Origin: Euglena gracilis
Taxonomy: Eukaryota > Euglenida > Euglenophyceae > Euglenales
Direction: 5' to 3'
DNA length: 64,000 nucleotides
Assembly: GCA_039621445.1 (NCBI GenBank)
Contig: CP154954.1
Location: forward strand, 23,386,954 to 23,450,953
Below, in pieces: positions 42,937-53,650 of this stretch. The translations under genes were made by a program, and so were the position numbers. Every line of letters starts with the position of its first letter. Within the stretch, counting starts at the first letter, position 1. The notes beneath the pieces are model-generated. The model saw only the letters and a list, made by a program, of their open reading frames with translations, did not search any database and was not told the DNA's origin.

Positions 42937-43848
42937 TGTCCGTCTGATCTTCCCTTTTCCCCAAAAAGCCTCGCTTTCGCCCTGGTGCGGACCTACTTAG
43001 GGAAGAGAAAATCAGAGTAACGAAAAACCCTTTTCCCAACTTCCCGAGAAGCAAAGCACAGAGAGAGGATGGGAAAGGATAACGGACTATAATAAGTCCG
43101 AGGAAGAAAGGGAAAAAAAATATAAAGAATACCACCTGTGGAGAGAGAAAGGGGGAGTGACAAGATCCTAATAGGATCTGCTCTCATGCCTACTTCCTTA
43201 TCAGGAGGGCAGAGATCATACGCCTGGTACACATCCCCCTCCCAGGGCAATGCCCGATTTCCCTTCTGGACCAGGCATTCTGGTCAAAGAGATGCCGGAC
43301 ACAGACCTAGTCTGTGGGAGGTGTACCCTGACGCATTCTCAGGGTCCCCTTTCCATCGCACAGGGGTCCACTCAAAAACGCGAAAGGGAGGGGAACCCAA
43401 ACAGCCAAAAACGCGCAAAACGGTTTCACCTATTTTGCCAGGCTTATGGGTATAGTATATTACAGCCCGCTGGGGAAAATGGGGCTGGCAGGTTTCCTTG
43501 CTCAGCAAACCCATCCACCCAGTTTGGGTGTGCCAAAGGCACTTGGGGTTGGGTCCATGGGCATTGCAGGAAATCCCATGGGGAGGGTGTGGAAGGAGGG
43601 GGCCTCTGACCAGTCAAACCTGGGCATGGAGCATGGCCAGTCAAACCTGACCACGCAAAAGAAAAATCTTACTCTACAAAAACAACTGCCGGCGACAGCA
43701 TTTTGCCCCTGGGGGAAAGCAGAGAGGAGTGGGGGGTTGGCTTAGGCCGGAAAAGTTGTGCTTCTCTGGCAGCCTTAAGGCCTCAAACGGCCAAAAAGAA
43801 AAAGGAAAGGAAAATATGGGCCTTCGGCCCAGTGCGCTGCGTGTCGCA
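42937..43848 (-). repeat. LTR-like block N2
   Basis: 912 bp similar to N1 and, at its 42,937-43,230 end, to N0. On the - strand it ends CAGACGGACA directly against X copy 2 and begins TGCGACAC. Hairpins: 43,083-43,100 (CGGACT/AGTCCG, loop ATAATA) and 43,163-43,179 (AGATCCT/AGGATCT). No matching target duplication was found on its two sides. Confidence 0.65.
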
Positions 43849-44060
43849 CGCTCGCGAGAAGGGAGAGGGGAGAGGGGTGTGCGTGCATGCGCACGGAATC
43901 CTGCACATGGCAGCATCCCGGTGGGGACTTACTAGCGGCGAATACCGCAAAAGTTCTTCAAAACAACTGTTCGGGCGAATACCCGAAGCAGGGTAGAGGA
44001 CAGAAAATCTGCCCTTAGGAGTGGTGTATACCACCGAATCAGGCGAATACCTGATACTCG
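43849..44060 (-). repeat. Hairpin cluster between X copy 3 and N2
   Basis: Four hairpins in 130 bp: GCGG/CCGC (43,935-43,948), TTCGGG/CCCGAA (43,970-43,987), ATCAGG/CCTGAT (44,038-44,055), all with loop CGAATA, and GTGG/CCAC with loop TGTATA (44,021-44,034). No ORF. Confidence 0.85.
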
Positions 44061-45274
44061 CTCGTACGAAACGAAGCGAGGGTGAATTCACTGACTCAAT
44101 GATCCTTTTTGCTGCGTAATAGCAGCCAGCTGTGTCGTCCGTGTTTCCACGGAGCCTACGCTGGGGAGGCCATCCTGGAGCCAGAGATGGGCGTCCGGAA
44201 ACACGGAGGTGAGGCGGGTTTCGTCTCCACCTACTCCATCGCTGTCGCGGTAGGGTAGGATTCGGCCTGTCGGCCACAAGCATCACCTTTCGGTTTGTCC
44301 TGACCGGACGATGCGACGGCTGAATAGTCGTGCATCGTCGCAGGGCCTTTCGGCTGTCCGACAGTCTGGCCTGTTGCGCCACCTCTCGGTGGTGGTGTTT
44401 CATCACCGGCTTTGGCAGGGGGCTTACAGGGTGCAGCTCCAGGTTTGCCTCCTTTGGGATTCGCGCTCCCGGAATCAGGAGGCGACGCCTGCGGCTTACT
44501 CCTGGTATCAGGAGCAAATGACGCCGTAACAGACGGTTGCCGTCTTAGCGAAGCGGGCATAATGACCGCTGGGTCGCTCAGGACGCTCTGAGGGGTCGGC
44601 ACTTGTTCATCGGGCTGTTCAGCCGGCCGTCGTCGAGCAGGGTCATCCTGACTAACGGGGCGTGGCGCTGTGGTCGTCACCGGAATCGGTGCTTCCACAG
44701 GCGCTGACATTTTCATGAACTCAGCCGTCCTCCTCCATACCGCAAGGATCCTGTGCGGTGTCGGTGGTCGTGGGGGAATCACCTCCACTTCCATCTCGAC
44801 ATTCGGTTGAGGAGGTTCATCCTCCTCGACTGCCTTTGCCACTGCCACAGGAGGTTGTTCCTCCGTCGTAGCCGGTGCGACAGATGTCTCTGTCGGCTGG
44901 GGTTCATCCCCTGATGGTGGTTGCACCGCCGGAGGTGGGGGTGTGGGGGCACCGGCATCCGGTGTCTCCACGAGCTTGGTGGCGGAGCCTGATGCTACGC
45001 TTCCACGGCGTTAGTGCAGCAGCCACAGCAGTAATGCCAGTGACCACGGGGCCGAGCACACAGCCTCGTAATAAGGTGTGTGCTGTGGGCTGGCAGGTTC
45101 CTCGAGGGCATCCTCGATGACCATACCAGTCACCTCGGCTTGAGGCTCAGCCATCGGGACAGGCGTTGCAGCCAGGTGTATCCCTTGTGGGTACTTCGTC
45201 TGCCCGCGGCTGTGCCGGAGCAGGCAGAGCATCGTACAGGATATCCCGACGACCTCACCCTGCTCCTGGGACAT
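44060..45274 (-). pseudogene. Gene X copy 3, middle region
   Basis: Reads on the - strand from DILYDALPAPAQPR (near 45,230), through EPASPQH, the acidic/Pro-rich region (open frame 44,231-44,971), SKPQASPPDSGS, TMHDYSAVASSG and LAAITQQKGSL to a TGA at about 44,097, where copy 1 has Trp (NRWIQP), then IHPRFV. It matches X copy 1 at 37,455-38,670. It lacks the N-terminal half and the zinc module and has at least two frame changes. On its right it stops about 50 bp from satellite array B. Confidence 0.7.
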
Positions 45275-45329
45275 TCCCCATGTCCACCTTTCGGTGGATA
45301 AAGGGAATTTGAAAAATGTGGAAGAAAAA

Positions 45330-46075
45330 GCGACAGACGTTCATGGTGATCATGACTCCGCTGGCAGCTACCGCGATTAAGATCATGAACACTCACGAAT
45401 CTGAAAAAAAAAATTTTTTCGCGAGAAGTACGACGGATATCCTGGTAATCAGGATTCTGATCGCGATTTGTGCGCTTCAGATGACGAACGTTCACAAATC
45501 TGAAAAATGTTGCAGGAAATGCGACGGAAATCATGGTAATCATGATTCCAATCGCGATTTCCGCGATTCAGATCGCGGCATTCGCGAGTCTGAAAAATTT
45601 TTGCGGGAAATGCGACGGAAATCATGGTAATCATGACTCCGATCGCGATTTCCGCGATTCAGATCGCGGCGTTCGCGAATCTGAAAAATTTTCGCGGGAA
45701 ATGCGACGGAAATCATGGTAATCATGATTCCGATCGCGATTTCCGCGATTGAGATTGCGACATTCGCGAATCTTAAAAATTTTCGAAGGAAATGCGACGG
45801 AAATCATGGTAATCATGATTCCGATCGCGATTTCCGCGAATCAGATCACGACATTCGCGGATCTGAAAAATTTTCGCAGGAAATGCTACGGAAATCATGG
45901 TAATCATGATTCCGATCGCGATTTCCGCGATTCAGATCGCGGCATTCGCGAATCTGAAAAATTTTCGCGGGAAATGCGACGGAAATCATGGTAATCATGA
46001 TTCCGATCACGATTTCCGCGATTCAGATCGCGACCTTCGCGAATCTGAAAAATTCTCGCGGGAAATGCGAGAAAT
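45330..46075 (-). repeat. 91-bp satellite array B (inverted)
   Basis: About eight copies of the satellite of 1-921 in reverse orientation. The left two units are diverged, as expected at an array edge. In one of them the central hairpin has changed from ATCATG/CATGAT to ATCCTG/CAGGAT (45,438-45,455) with the GTAAT loop kept, a compensated pair of changes. Confidence 0.93.
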
Positions 46076-46428
46076 ATGACCAATGGGAAGAGCACTTGCA
46101 TTGAGACCAGGTGTGCTTCCACTTGGGTTGGTGGGCAGGGTTTTAGACTAATGCCATCCATAAAAAGTTACGACACGGTCCTAATTGACCACGTTGTCCA
46201 ATACGTGCATGTACATGTACACATATGCACATATATGTGGTACTCACACTGATGTAGGGGGTTGCACTCAACGGGGCTGACTATGCAAACCTTAGAGACA
46301 TCAGGCAATTCGTGAGCAAAAGTCTTCCAACCGTTTCTAAAAAAAAGTTTCCCTTGACGACCTGCCGGGCAACGGGCACACGCACCTCCAATCTTTGGGA
46401 GGTGGAGCCAGTCTGCAAACGGGCAGAC
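46076..46428. other. No gene recognised
   Basis: Unique DNA between the satellite and the first exon-like segment, with a short ACATGTACACATATGCACATATATG stretch described only as alternating purine/pyrimidine. Nothing else supported. Confidence 0.5.
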
Positions 46429-46576
46429 GGTGAAGCCGAACTTGCGGGGGTGGGCCGCGGCCGCCTCCGCCAGGCCGAACGTGTACGACGTGGCGTACAA
46501 CGCGGCGGCGGTGCCGGCGGCGGTGTCGTACGCCAGCAGCTCGACCGTCGTGTTGAGGACGGCGGCGGGGCCAGGG
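46429..46576 (-). CDS. Exon-like segment, propeller-like (leftmost)
   Basis: Reads AAVLNTTVELLAYDTAAG, ALYATSYTFGLAEAAAAHP and KFGFT. The acceptor AAGCCCAG lies at the right edge and the donor GTCTGC at the left. The alternation of small and aromatic residues suggests beta-strands of a propeller; KFGFTVCPF resembles FRFTVLPYC at 60.4 kb. This is the most downstream segment seen for the minus-strand gene; no stop codon or 3' end is identified. Confidence 0.45.
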
Positions 46577-46724
46577 CTGGGCTTGTCTGCGTGTCGCCTC
46601 TCCTGGCGTGGGTCCTGTCTCCACTCGTCAGAGGTCTGCGACTTGGAAAGGATTGCAACTTGTCGATCATTTGCACTCCAGCAACAGAGGTCAGAGGTGC
46701 GGAGTTGCATGAGCACATACACGT

Positions 46725-46756
<32 letters not shown>

Positions 46757-46789
46757 GTGTGTGTGTGTGTGTGTGTGTTTTGTGTGTGT

Positions 46790-46821
<32 letters not shown>

Positions 46822-48542
46822 GGTGGGTGTGTGTGTGTGTGTGTGTTGTGTGTGTGTGTGTGTTGTGTGTGCGTGTGTGAATGCTTGTGTGTGCGTGCGT
46901 GTGCACGCATACACACACGTGAGGCTGGGAGCGCTCTGAGGTGGCAGGGGTGGGGCAAACACAGCACAAATCCTCAAAAAAGCGATGGAAATTCAACAAA
47001 AAAGGCAAAATGCACAAAAATGAACACAAAAAAAAAACGCCAGTTACCTGGGATGTTCACTTCTCTGCTGGGAAACAGAAGAATTTTCACCTCACCCTGG
47101 AAAAATTCTCATTATGGTATAACTACACCATTTGTTGGCCAAACAAATCCAAATATGACAGCAAGGATTTTTCAAGTCGAAAAAAATCCCAGCAGAAATC
47201 GACAGATCCCTGGGGAAAAAAACATAAAAAAAGCAGTGTACTTGTGTTCCCGAGGGGGGATGAAAATCTGTGTCTCGTTATGCCGCATCGCTGCGCCGTG
47301 TCTCAAATTCAAGCCAAGGCTTGAGGGGAGCCATCAATGACATTGGCGGAGTCCACTGAGGGGATCTGCGCAGAACCCACATCCAACGTAAATCAGAAAC
47401 GGGTGCAATTTCATCAACGGCATCAGATGAGCAGCAGATGCGGGTGGGGAGTGGGAACACCTCCATTCCACACAAAATCCACAGCGATTGCACTTCGTTT
47501 GGCTACTTCGTTTCAGATGTGCGGCACTGTGTGGCGTCACAATCTCTTCCTTTGAGACAACCTGACTGTTGGTAACCACAGGCTAACCCACTCTCCTGGC
47601 TTGTTGCTCATGTGTGGTGACTGGTTAAGAACCTGTTTGCAAAAAATTGTTTGGCTGAAAATTTCTGCAAAACATCCTTTCCCCGTGGGTATACCCGCCC
47701 CCCCCCCCCCGGGCAATTGTCGCGTGACAAATTGGGCAGACTGAGGGGGGTGACAATTTCTCGGGGTGACAATTTGGCCGGCACAGAGGGGGGTGACAAT
47801 TGCCCGGGGGCGTCAATTGCCCACCCATGTAAGCCACATTTAAACCAAATGACCAAGAACACCATCTGAAACACAATTGAACACAGCAAAAATGCAGCTA
47901 TGGTTGTGATATTGTGCAGAGGGTTTGGTATGTGAAAGTTCTCAGTACGTTGTAACGAAATAGAAGATTAATCGAGTCGTGTCGGCGAAAAGAAAGTTCA
48001 CAGTGCAATACTGCAAATGGGGGGTGACAAATTGGGCAGCATAGAGGGGGGTGCCAACTTCTCAGGGTGACAAATTGGCCGGCACAGCCAGGGGGGGTCA
48101 TTGCCCTGGGGGGGGGGGTAATTGAATAAAGCAATAAAATTTAAATATTTTGCCTTCAAAAAAACAAAAGATGATAAAAAAAACTTGTTGATCTAATACA
48201 AACCCCATCTCAGAGCCTTTAGGAGAAAGTGTAACCAGAAAAAAACTAACTTCCACTGAGGTAACAAAAATAAGCACAAATAAATAGATGAGGAGTCTGA
48301 ATCCCAAAATAATTCCGATATTGCCTACCTTTGTGGGTTGTGGATTCTGTGTGTGGGTGAACGGTGCAGCTTGAGGAGTAAAGAACAGGAGAGCGGTCAG
48401 GGAGCAAGCCATTTTCAGCCTCCCATTTTCCACACACTGACCGCCATCGTCTGGCGCCACCGTCCCCGAGCAGCCAGTTGCTGGGGCCGCACACGCCGGG
48501 AACCAGCCCCCCCCCCCCCCCCGACCGTCCTGCCCCCCACAC
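46577..48542. other. Intron-like or intergenic DNA with repeats
   Basis: (GT)n microsatellite at 46,726-46,920, A/T-rich unique DNA at 46,950-47,650, then two copies of a roughly 95-bp repeat built on GGTGACAAWTTGG (47,725-47,825 and 48,015-48,115). No coding segment recognised. Confidence 0.55.
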
Positions 48543-48656
48543 CTGCCGCAGCACGTACACGACGTGCCCCGCGGTGGCGGACGGGGCGACCTGGGCGCAC
48601 TCCATCGGCAGCTCCGCGGCGGGGGGCAGCCGGGCGCGGCCCTCCCCGAACTCCGG
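48543..48656 (-). CDS. Exon-like segment
   Basis: 114 nt (38 codons) reading PEFGEGRARLPPAAELPMEC then AQVAPSATAGHVVYVLRQ. Donor CAG|GTGTGG at the left; acceptor ACAAG at the right. Codon third positions are strongly G/C, like the other segments. Function unknown. Confidence 0.45.
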
Positions 48657-49012
48657 CTTGTTCCGCCCAGGGGGCCGTTTGGCCTCCCCCCGCCCCCCCC
48701 CAACGTGGCAGGCGGTGCAGTGGAGGCCACACGATGGAAGGGAGGCCGCCACGAGGCGCGGATGCTTCCTTTTCTGGCTGCTCTGTGCTTCTGGAGGCGA
48801 ACGGAGCAAAATGAGGAGGTGACCCCTGACCCATACCCCCTCCTATGCCCCCTGCCCACACACCGGATCTGTCCGAAGAAGCCATCCACAGTGCAGCCTT
48901 AAACCAAGAAACCCGACCCCTCCGGGCTGCAGTGTGCGTGCCAGCCTGTGATGGAGTGCACGCGAGAGAGTGAGCATTGCGTGTGAGGTGCGGCTTGGGG
49001 GGGGTTCCCCAC

Positions 49013-49184
49013 GCAAACCGCTGCCCTGGTCCCGGCGCGCCTCCTGCTGGTGGGACTCGGCGACGTAGCGGCGGATGGTCGCCTCCAGCGAGGGCGGCAG
49101 GAGGTCCACCGGCCGCACGCCGTCGTCGTCACAGACGAACAGCGACGCCCCGCACTGCAGCAGCAGCGAGGCCAGCCGGAAGGC
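49013..49184 (-). CDS. Ankyrin-repeat exon B2
   Basis: Reads AFRLASLLLQCGASLFVC, DDDGVRPVDLLPPSLEA and TIRRYVAESHQQEARRDQ. The acceptor lies behind a long pyrimidine run (CTCTCCCCCAG). Joined to exon B1 in phase 0, it gives a canonical ankyrin repeat (LL..GA.LF..D..G..P.DLL). The donor is GTGGGG or, six bases earlier, GTTTGC. Confidence 0.65.
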
Positions 49185-50129
49185 CTGGGGGAGAGGGGGA
49201 GGGGGGGGGACTTTGGGCAGACTCCACAGCAAACAAAGCAGCAGCGATCACCAGGGGTTTTCGTTAGGACCCCCGAGGGGGGGTCCCGCAGGCCAGCTGG
49301 AAAAAGGTGCTGGCTGGACCCTAAGAAAACCCTCAGCGATAACACAGCGGCACCGATCTTATGCCAATGTCAAAAGCTCCCGCACACAAACAGACCGCAC
49401 GCTGGGGCTGGTGTTGATTTCCCGCCCTCAGACTGGCCTTGAATAACCCCCCCCCCCCCAAATAATACCCCCAGGGTAATATTTTTTTCGCCCGAAGTCC
49501 CGGCCCGAGGGGGGGGGTTATTGGGGGGGAATTATTTCTTGAAATTTTTCGAAGTCCCGTAGGAGCCAAAATAGCGCCAAAATCCCCCTTTGGGGTCATT
49601 TTTTGTACTTTCTTTGCAATTTACAATTTTTTTTGGAGGTCAGATGATCCAGAAAATCGATTTTTTTCGTAATTTGTTGTCAGAGATTGTGGTTTTTACC
49701 TACATTTTCAGGTTAAAATCCGGGCCTTCGGCCCGAAACCAGGGGGGGGGGGTATTATTTCGGTCGCCAAAGTCGGACCCCGAGGGGGGGTATTATTTGG
49801 GGGGGTATTATTTGGGGGGGTATTATTTGGGGGGAGGGTTTACCAGTCGTTGGGGAGATGAGATCCATGGGACCCACCAGGGATGCAATTCTTACCAAGA
49901 TACAATTTCCTTTGTGGGTGTGGGTGCGTGTGTGCGCGCGTGTGTTTTGTGATTGTCCACCAAAAATATCTCTGGTGGCATGAGCCAATTTTCTTCAACC
50001 CCCTTTCTGCAACCCAGGGAAACAGTCAACCCTGAAGCAAACAACTCAAGCCTGCCCCCTCCCTTGGCTGGGGAGGCCACGCCCCCCTCTCCTCCTGGAG
50101 GCACCAACAGTGTGGGCACGGTGGTGGAC
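49185..50129. other. Intron with G/C and TATTATTT repeats
   Basis: Contains poly-C at 49,446-49,458 and three to four TATTATTTGGGGGG units at 49,790-49,840. These are low-complexity; no ORF is supported. Confidence 0.6.
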
Positions 50130-50229
50130 CTCCGCCTCCTCCATGTCGTCTGCAAGCCGGGCCAGGAGGTGCAGCGGGGTGCGGCCCCGCCCGTCCTGGA
50201 AGTTGGCCCGCAGCATGCCCGACCGTGGC
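50130..50229 (-). CDS. Ankyrin-repeat exon B1
   Basis: 100 nt reading RSGMLRANFQDGRGRTPLHL then LARLADDMEEAE. It has the ankyrin signature GRTPLHLLA. Acceptor CCCTGAG at the right, donor GAG|GTCCAC at the left. The phase fits exon B2. It parallels exon A1 (62,861-62,958: ANFRDADGRTALHLLA), so the gene or gene pair contains a duplicated ankyrin module. Confidence 0.65.
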
Positions 50230-51538
50230 CTCAGGGCGGTCCGGGAACACCGCCGCCCTCCCCCCGGGGACCGAATGCACCACCCACGCAGGGTGGTTCC
50301 TCGGGCGAGGTTGAATGAATACCGGTGCCGAGCTGAATATTACATTAAACATATGAGTGTGAGTGCATGTGTGTTGTGTGTTGTGTGTTGTGTGTTGTGC
50401 GTTGTGTGTTGTGCATGTATGCATTTGTGTGTGTGTGTGTGTAGAAATGTGTGCAACGTTGTGAATGATACGTTCACACAACAATTCCTTGGACACGCGC
50501 CACCACAACACACCACAAAACGACGCAGCCCAACATCCGCACCGCCCTGCGCAGCCCCTGCAGCAGGTGCTGCAGCTCTGCGTGCTGAGCGGCACGGTCG
50601 TCCTCCGGTGCGCAGAGCCGGGGGGCAGGGGTGGGCCTCTCTGTAGGGGTGGGTTGGGGCTGCTGGGACCAGGGAATTTCTTAAGGACCCCCCGGGGGGG
50701 GGGGTCCAGCCTCCGGCTGGCAAAAAGGCTGCTGGCTGGATTTGAGCTGCTGGCTGGACCCCCCCCCCCGGGGGGGGGGGGGGGGGGGGGGGGGGGGTCC
50801 GGGGCTGGAGCAGGCTGGGCTGGGCTGGGTCGAGGAAAAACAAAATTTTCTAACACATTTTTGCCATTTTCGACATTTTGATGGGTGGAGCTAGATCAAG
50901 GCTGGGGGGCTGCGATGGAGGGGCTGTGATGAGGGGAAAAAATGCAGGGATAAATGAGCTGGACAGCCCAGTTGGCTGGTCGGCCTGCGGCCGGCTGGGC
51001 CGGCCTTCGGCCGGCTGGGCCGGCCTTCGGCCGGCTGGCCCGGCCTCCGGCCGGGCTGGACCCGACTTTATTTCACTCGACCCCCGGGGGGGGGGGGCTC
51101 CCAGCCCGAATTTGGGCTGCTGGCTGGATTTGAGCTGCTGGCTGGCTGGACCCCCCCCCCCGGGGGGTAGGGTACCCTCCGGCTTAAGAAATTCCCTGGC
51201 TGGGACCCGGGTGCTTGCTGGGCATTGGCTTGCCGGTGCCGTTGCGGCGTGTGCAAATGAACCCTCCAAACAAAAAAATACTCAGAGGGCAAGCGAACGA
51301 GCGTGGATGGACAATGGTTCTGTGTGGGGGACCACAGCGAGTTAGGCACGGGGGTTTCTGTCCCAATCATGGGAAATAAATTCCCACTCACTTTTTTCTT
51401 TACTACGCACTTCGATGGGTCATGAACACCGCCAAAATCCAATTTCATTCCAGAACCCAGTCGATTCCCGAGGGGAACTGCCTGGCCACCAAGAGCAAAA
51501 CTGAGCTGCCCCCCCCCCCCCCACCCCCCCAGTGCAAC
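50230..51538. repeat. Repeat-rich intron with inverted GGAATTTCTTAAG ends
   Basis: CAGGGAATTTCTTAAG (near 50,675) and its inverse CTTAAGAAATTCCCTG (near 51,184) bracket poly-G/C tracts, GGCTGGATTTGAGCTGCTGG repeats and GGCCTTCGGCCGGCTGG repeats (50,985-51,060). (TG)n-type repeats lie at 50,352-50,445. A helical segment AEQHAELQHLL-like near 50,555 may be an exon, but its splice sites are unclear. Confidence 0.5.
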
Positions 51539-51718
51539 GGCAGTGATGTCTCGAGCCAACCCCCCTGGGCGGGCGAGGTAGCCCAGCAAGCCTTCCTTCC
51601 GCACAGGGCGGCGCACCCGGGCGGTGGGGTCGAGGTGGCCCGGCAGGAACGCATACGTCGTGTGCTCCACCCGCCCCGTGTCGATGGCAGCGAGGGTGGT
51701 CCCCGCCAGGCCGCCGAC
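51539..51718 (-). CDS. Exon-like segment
   Basis: 180 nt (60 codons) reading VGGLAGTTLAAIDTGRVEHT, TYAFLPGHLDPTARV and GLLGYLARPGGLARDITA. The acceptor TTCCCTGGAG and the donor GTTGCA keep the phase. It reads like propeller or hydrolase strands; no family is recognised. Confidence 0.5.
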
Positions 51719-53536
51719 CTCCAGGGAATGCGGCACACAACGCTCGTGTCTATTGACTGCGATGGCTGCAATATCAATGGCAAATGCACTCTTCACCCCC
51801 ATTTGTGGTCATATGGGTGTTGCTACTGTTGTTCTGCTTGTTACGGACTGTTTTTCACGCCAAAGCTGTGAAAGGCTCTGTTTTGAGCTGTCGTGTGGCA
51901 AAGACGTGGATGGAGGGGTTGTTCCTCATCGGTACTGGAGATGGGTTTTTTTTTTACGACCTGAGAAATCCAGACCCCCCCGCCCACCCCTGGGGGGCCC
52001 GGGGGGGCGCTCCGGGGGACCGGGGGGGGCAATTTGGGGGCCCAAAATTCTTCGGCACTTCGTACCGAAAAAAAGAGGAAACCCCAAAGCTGGTGGGGTA
52101 CCCACTCGGCTGGACCCTGCCCCCCCCCTGGTCACCAAACTTTTAAAAAAATCGCTGGCTGGAAAATGAGCTAACAGGTCCCCTTGAAAAGCACCAAAAG
52201 TTTTCACCCGGCCCCTCCCTCATACCACATCACTGTCCCACTGCCCAGTGTGACTCTGGAGAACCCCAGGGGTGCAACCCAAGGGAGGAAGCCTGAGCTC
52301 CACATCCTCCCAGGCGTAGAGGGTGAACGACTCATACAGCAAATTGTGTCGATGCAGAACAAGGCCCTGCACCACGGCGAGGGTGGGTGGGACAAATGCA
52401 TCTTTCAGGAGGTCTGTATGCATGCTTTTTTTTTTGGCAGATGCTACCCACAATTTCCCAAATACCGAATCGCACATCCCACAATATAATAAAAAAAATT
52501 CATAAAAATAAAAAATGAACTTTCCATAAAGACGAAAAGTTAAAAGAGGGTACGTGATTCGAACACGCGAGACATAAATTACACGAGGGACAAACAAACT
52601 TTTTCGTCACCCTTTTGTGTGATGGGTCAGGCTTTATATTTCAAGACCCTCAGGGGGGTTTAAAATGGGGGGATTTATATTCGCAAACTTTTTGGCTGGC
52701 CTCTATGACCTTTGGTGGCCTTCAACTGCAGTCAAAAATCAAACTTATACCAAATTTTTGTTGTATGCCTCTCATTTCCCCCAAAATGTGCAAATTTTCT
52801 CCAGATTGCTATATAATCCTGAAAGTTTTCTGCTTTCTTCTGGATGGCACCATGGCTGGCTTTACGTTGGGTGGGGGGGCTTGAATTTTGGGCAGCAAAA
52901 CCCCGGGGGGTTTTATATTTGGGGGTTTTTTCTTTGCAGCATGCAGGGAGTACACCCACCCACCAACCACCCACCCACCCACATATCGCTGAAAGCAAAT
53001 AAAAAAATCTTCACAGAAGAAGATAAACAGACTCCTATCCAAAAAAATTCAGCGATGCAACATCCAGCAGTGATTGAAAGAAAAAGTCGCTGTGTAAATT
53101 ACGTGGAATATACATTGAATAATTTGCTGATTTGACCACAAATAGCTCTGATGACAAAATATTTGGCATATGCTCTCCAATGGTAACATCCTGCACAGTG
53201 CTGGATGTGGAAGCACTACTGTGTTGAAGACTGTCCGATGCCCCACTCAGAAAATATTTTCATTTATATTGAAACATTTCACCAATACCAAATGAATGCG
53301 CTGGCGAAAAATTTGGACTTTTCATTGTTGAAGAAAGTTTAGGATCAGAGTGTATCATAGCTAAAATGTACGTGACGCGTAACATAGCCCAAATGTACAT
53401 GAGGCGAGTTCAGGAGGAAAACAACCAAACTCTTAAAACAAGGCATCACGTTGATGGAAGAGCTCAGAGGGGAAAATCAATGGCTGCCGACCCGGAGGAA
53501 ATGGCAGCAATGACGGTCGATCCAGTGCGCCGACAC
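51719..53536. other. Intron-like DNA with one weak exon
   Basis: Poly-C/G stretches at 51,975-52,130. A segment at about 52,290-52,365 (- strand) reads GLVLHRHNLLYESFTLYAW with acceptor GTGCAG and could be an exon; its donor is unclear. 52,400-53,500 is A/T-rich with no coding signal. Confidence 0.4.
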
Positions 53537-53650
53537 CTGCCAGCTGAAGTTCAGCAGCTGCGTCCCTGCCATGCCATCGTCGTTGTCGTCGTCCCCATCC
53601 GCGGCCTTCTGGGCCAGCTCGAGGTGGCTCAGCGTGAGGTTGTGCAGCAC
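53537..53650 (-). CDS. Exon-like segment
   Basis: Reads VLHNLTLSHLELAQKAADGD then DDNDDGMAGTQLLNFSWQ. An acidic loop sits inside an alpha-helical region. Donor CAG|GTGTCG at the left is clear; the acceptor (CCAG before GTGCTGC) is tentative. Confidence 0.4.

Noticed and set aside
42937-43848. N2 as a solo LTR inserted into gene X copy 2
   Set aside because: The flank on its far side is not the missing N-terminal part of X, and no target duplication is present.
52553-52580. tRNA-like T-arm (CGTG-TTCGAAT-CACG) on the - strand
   Set aside because: No matching acceptor, D or anticodon arms in the surrounding 80 bases.
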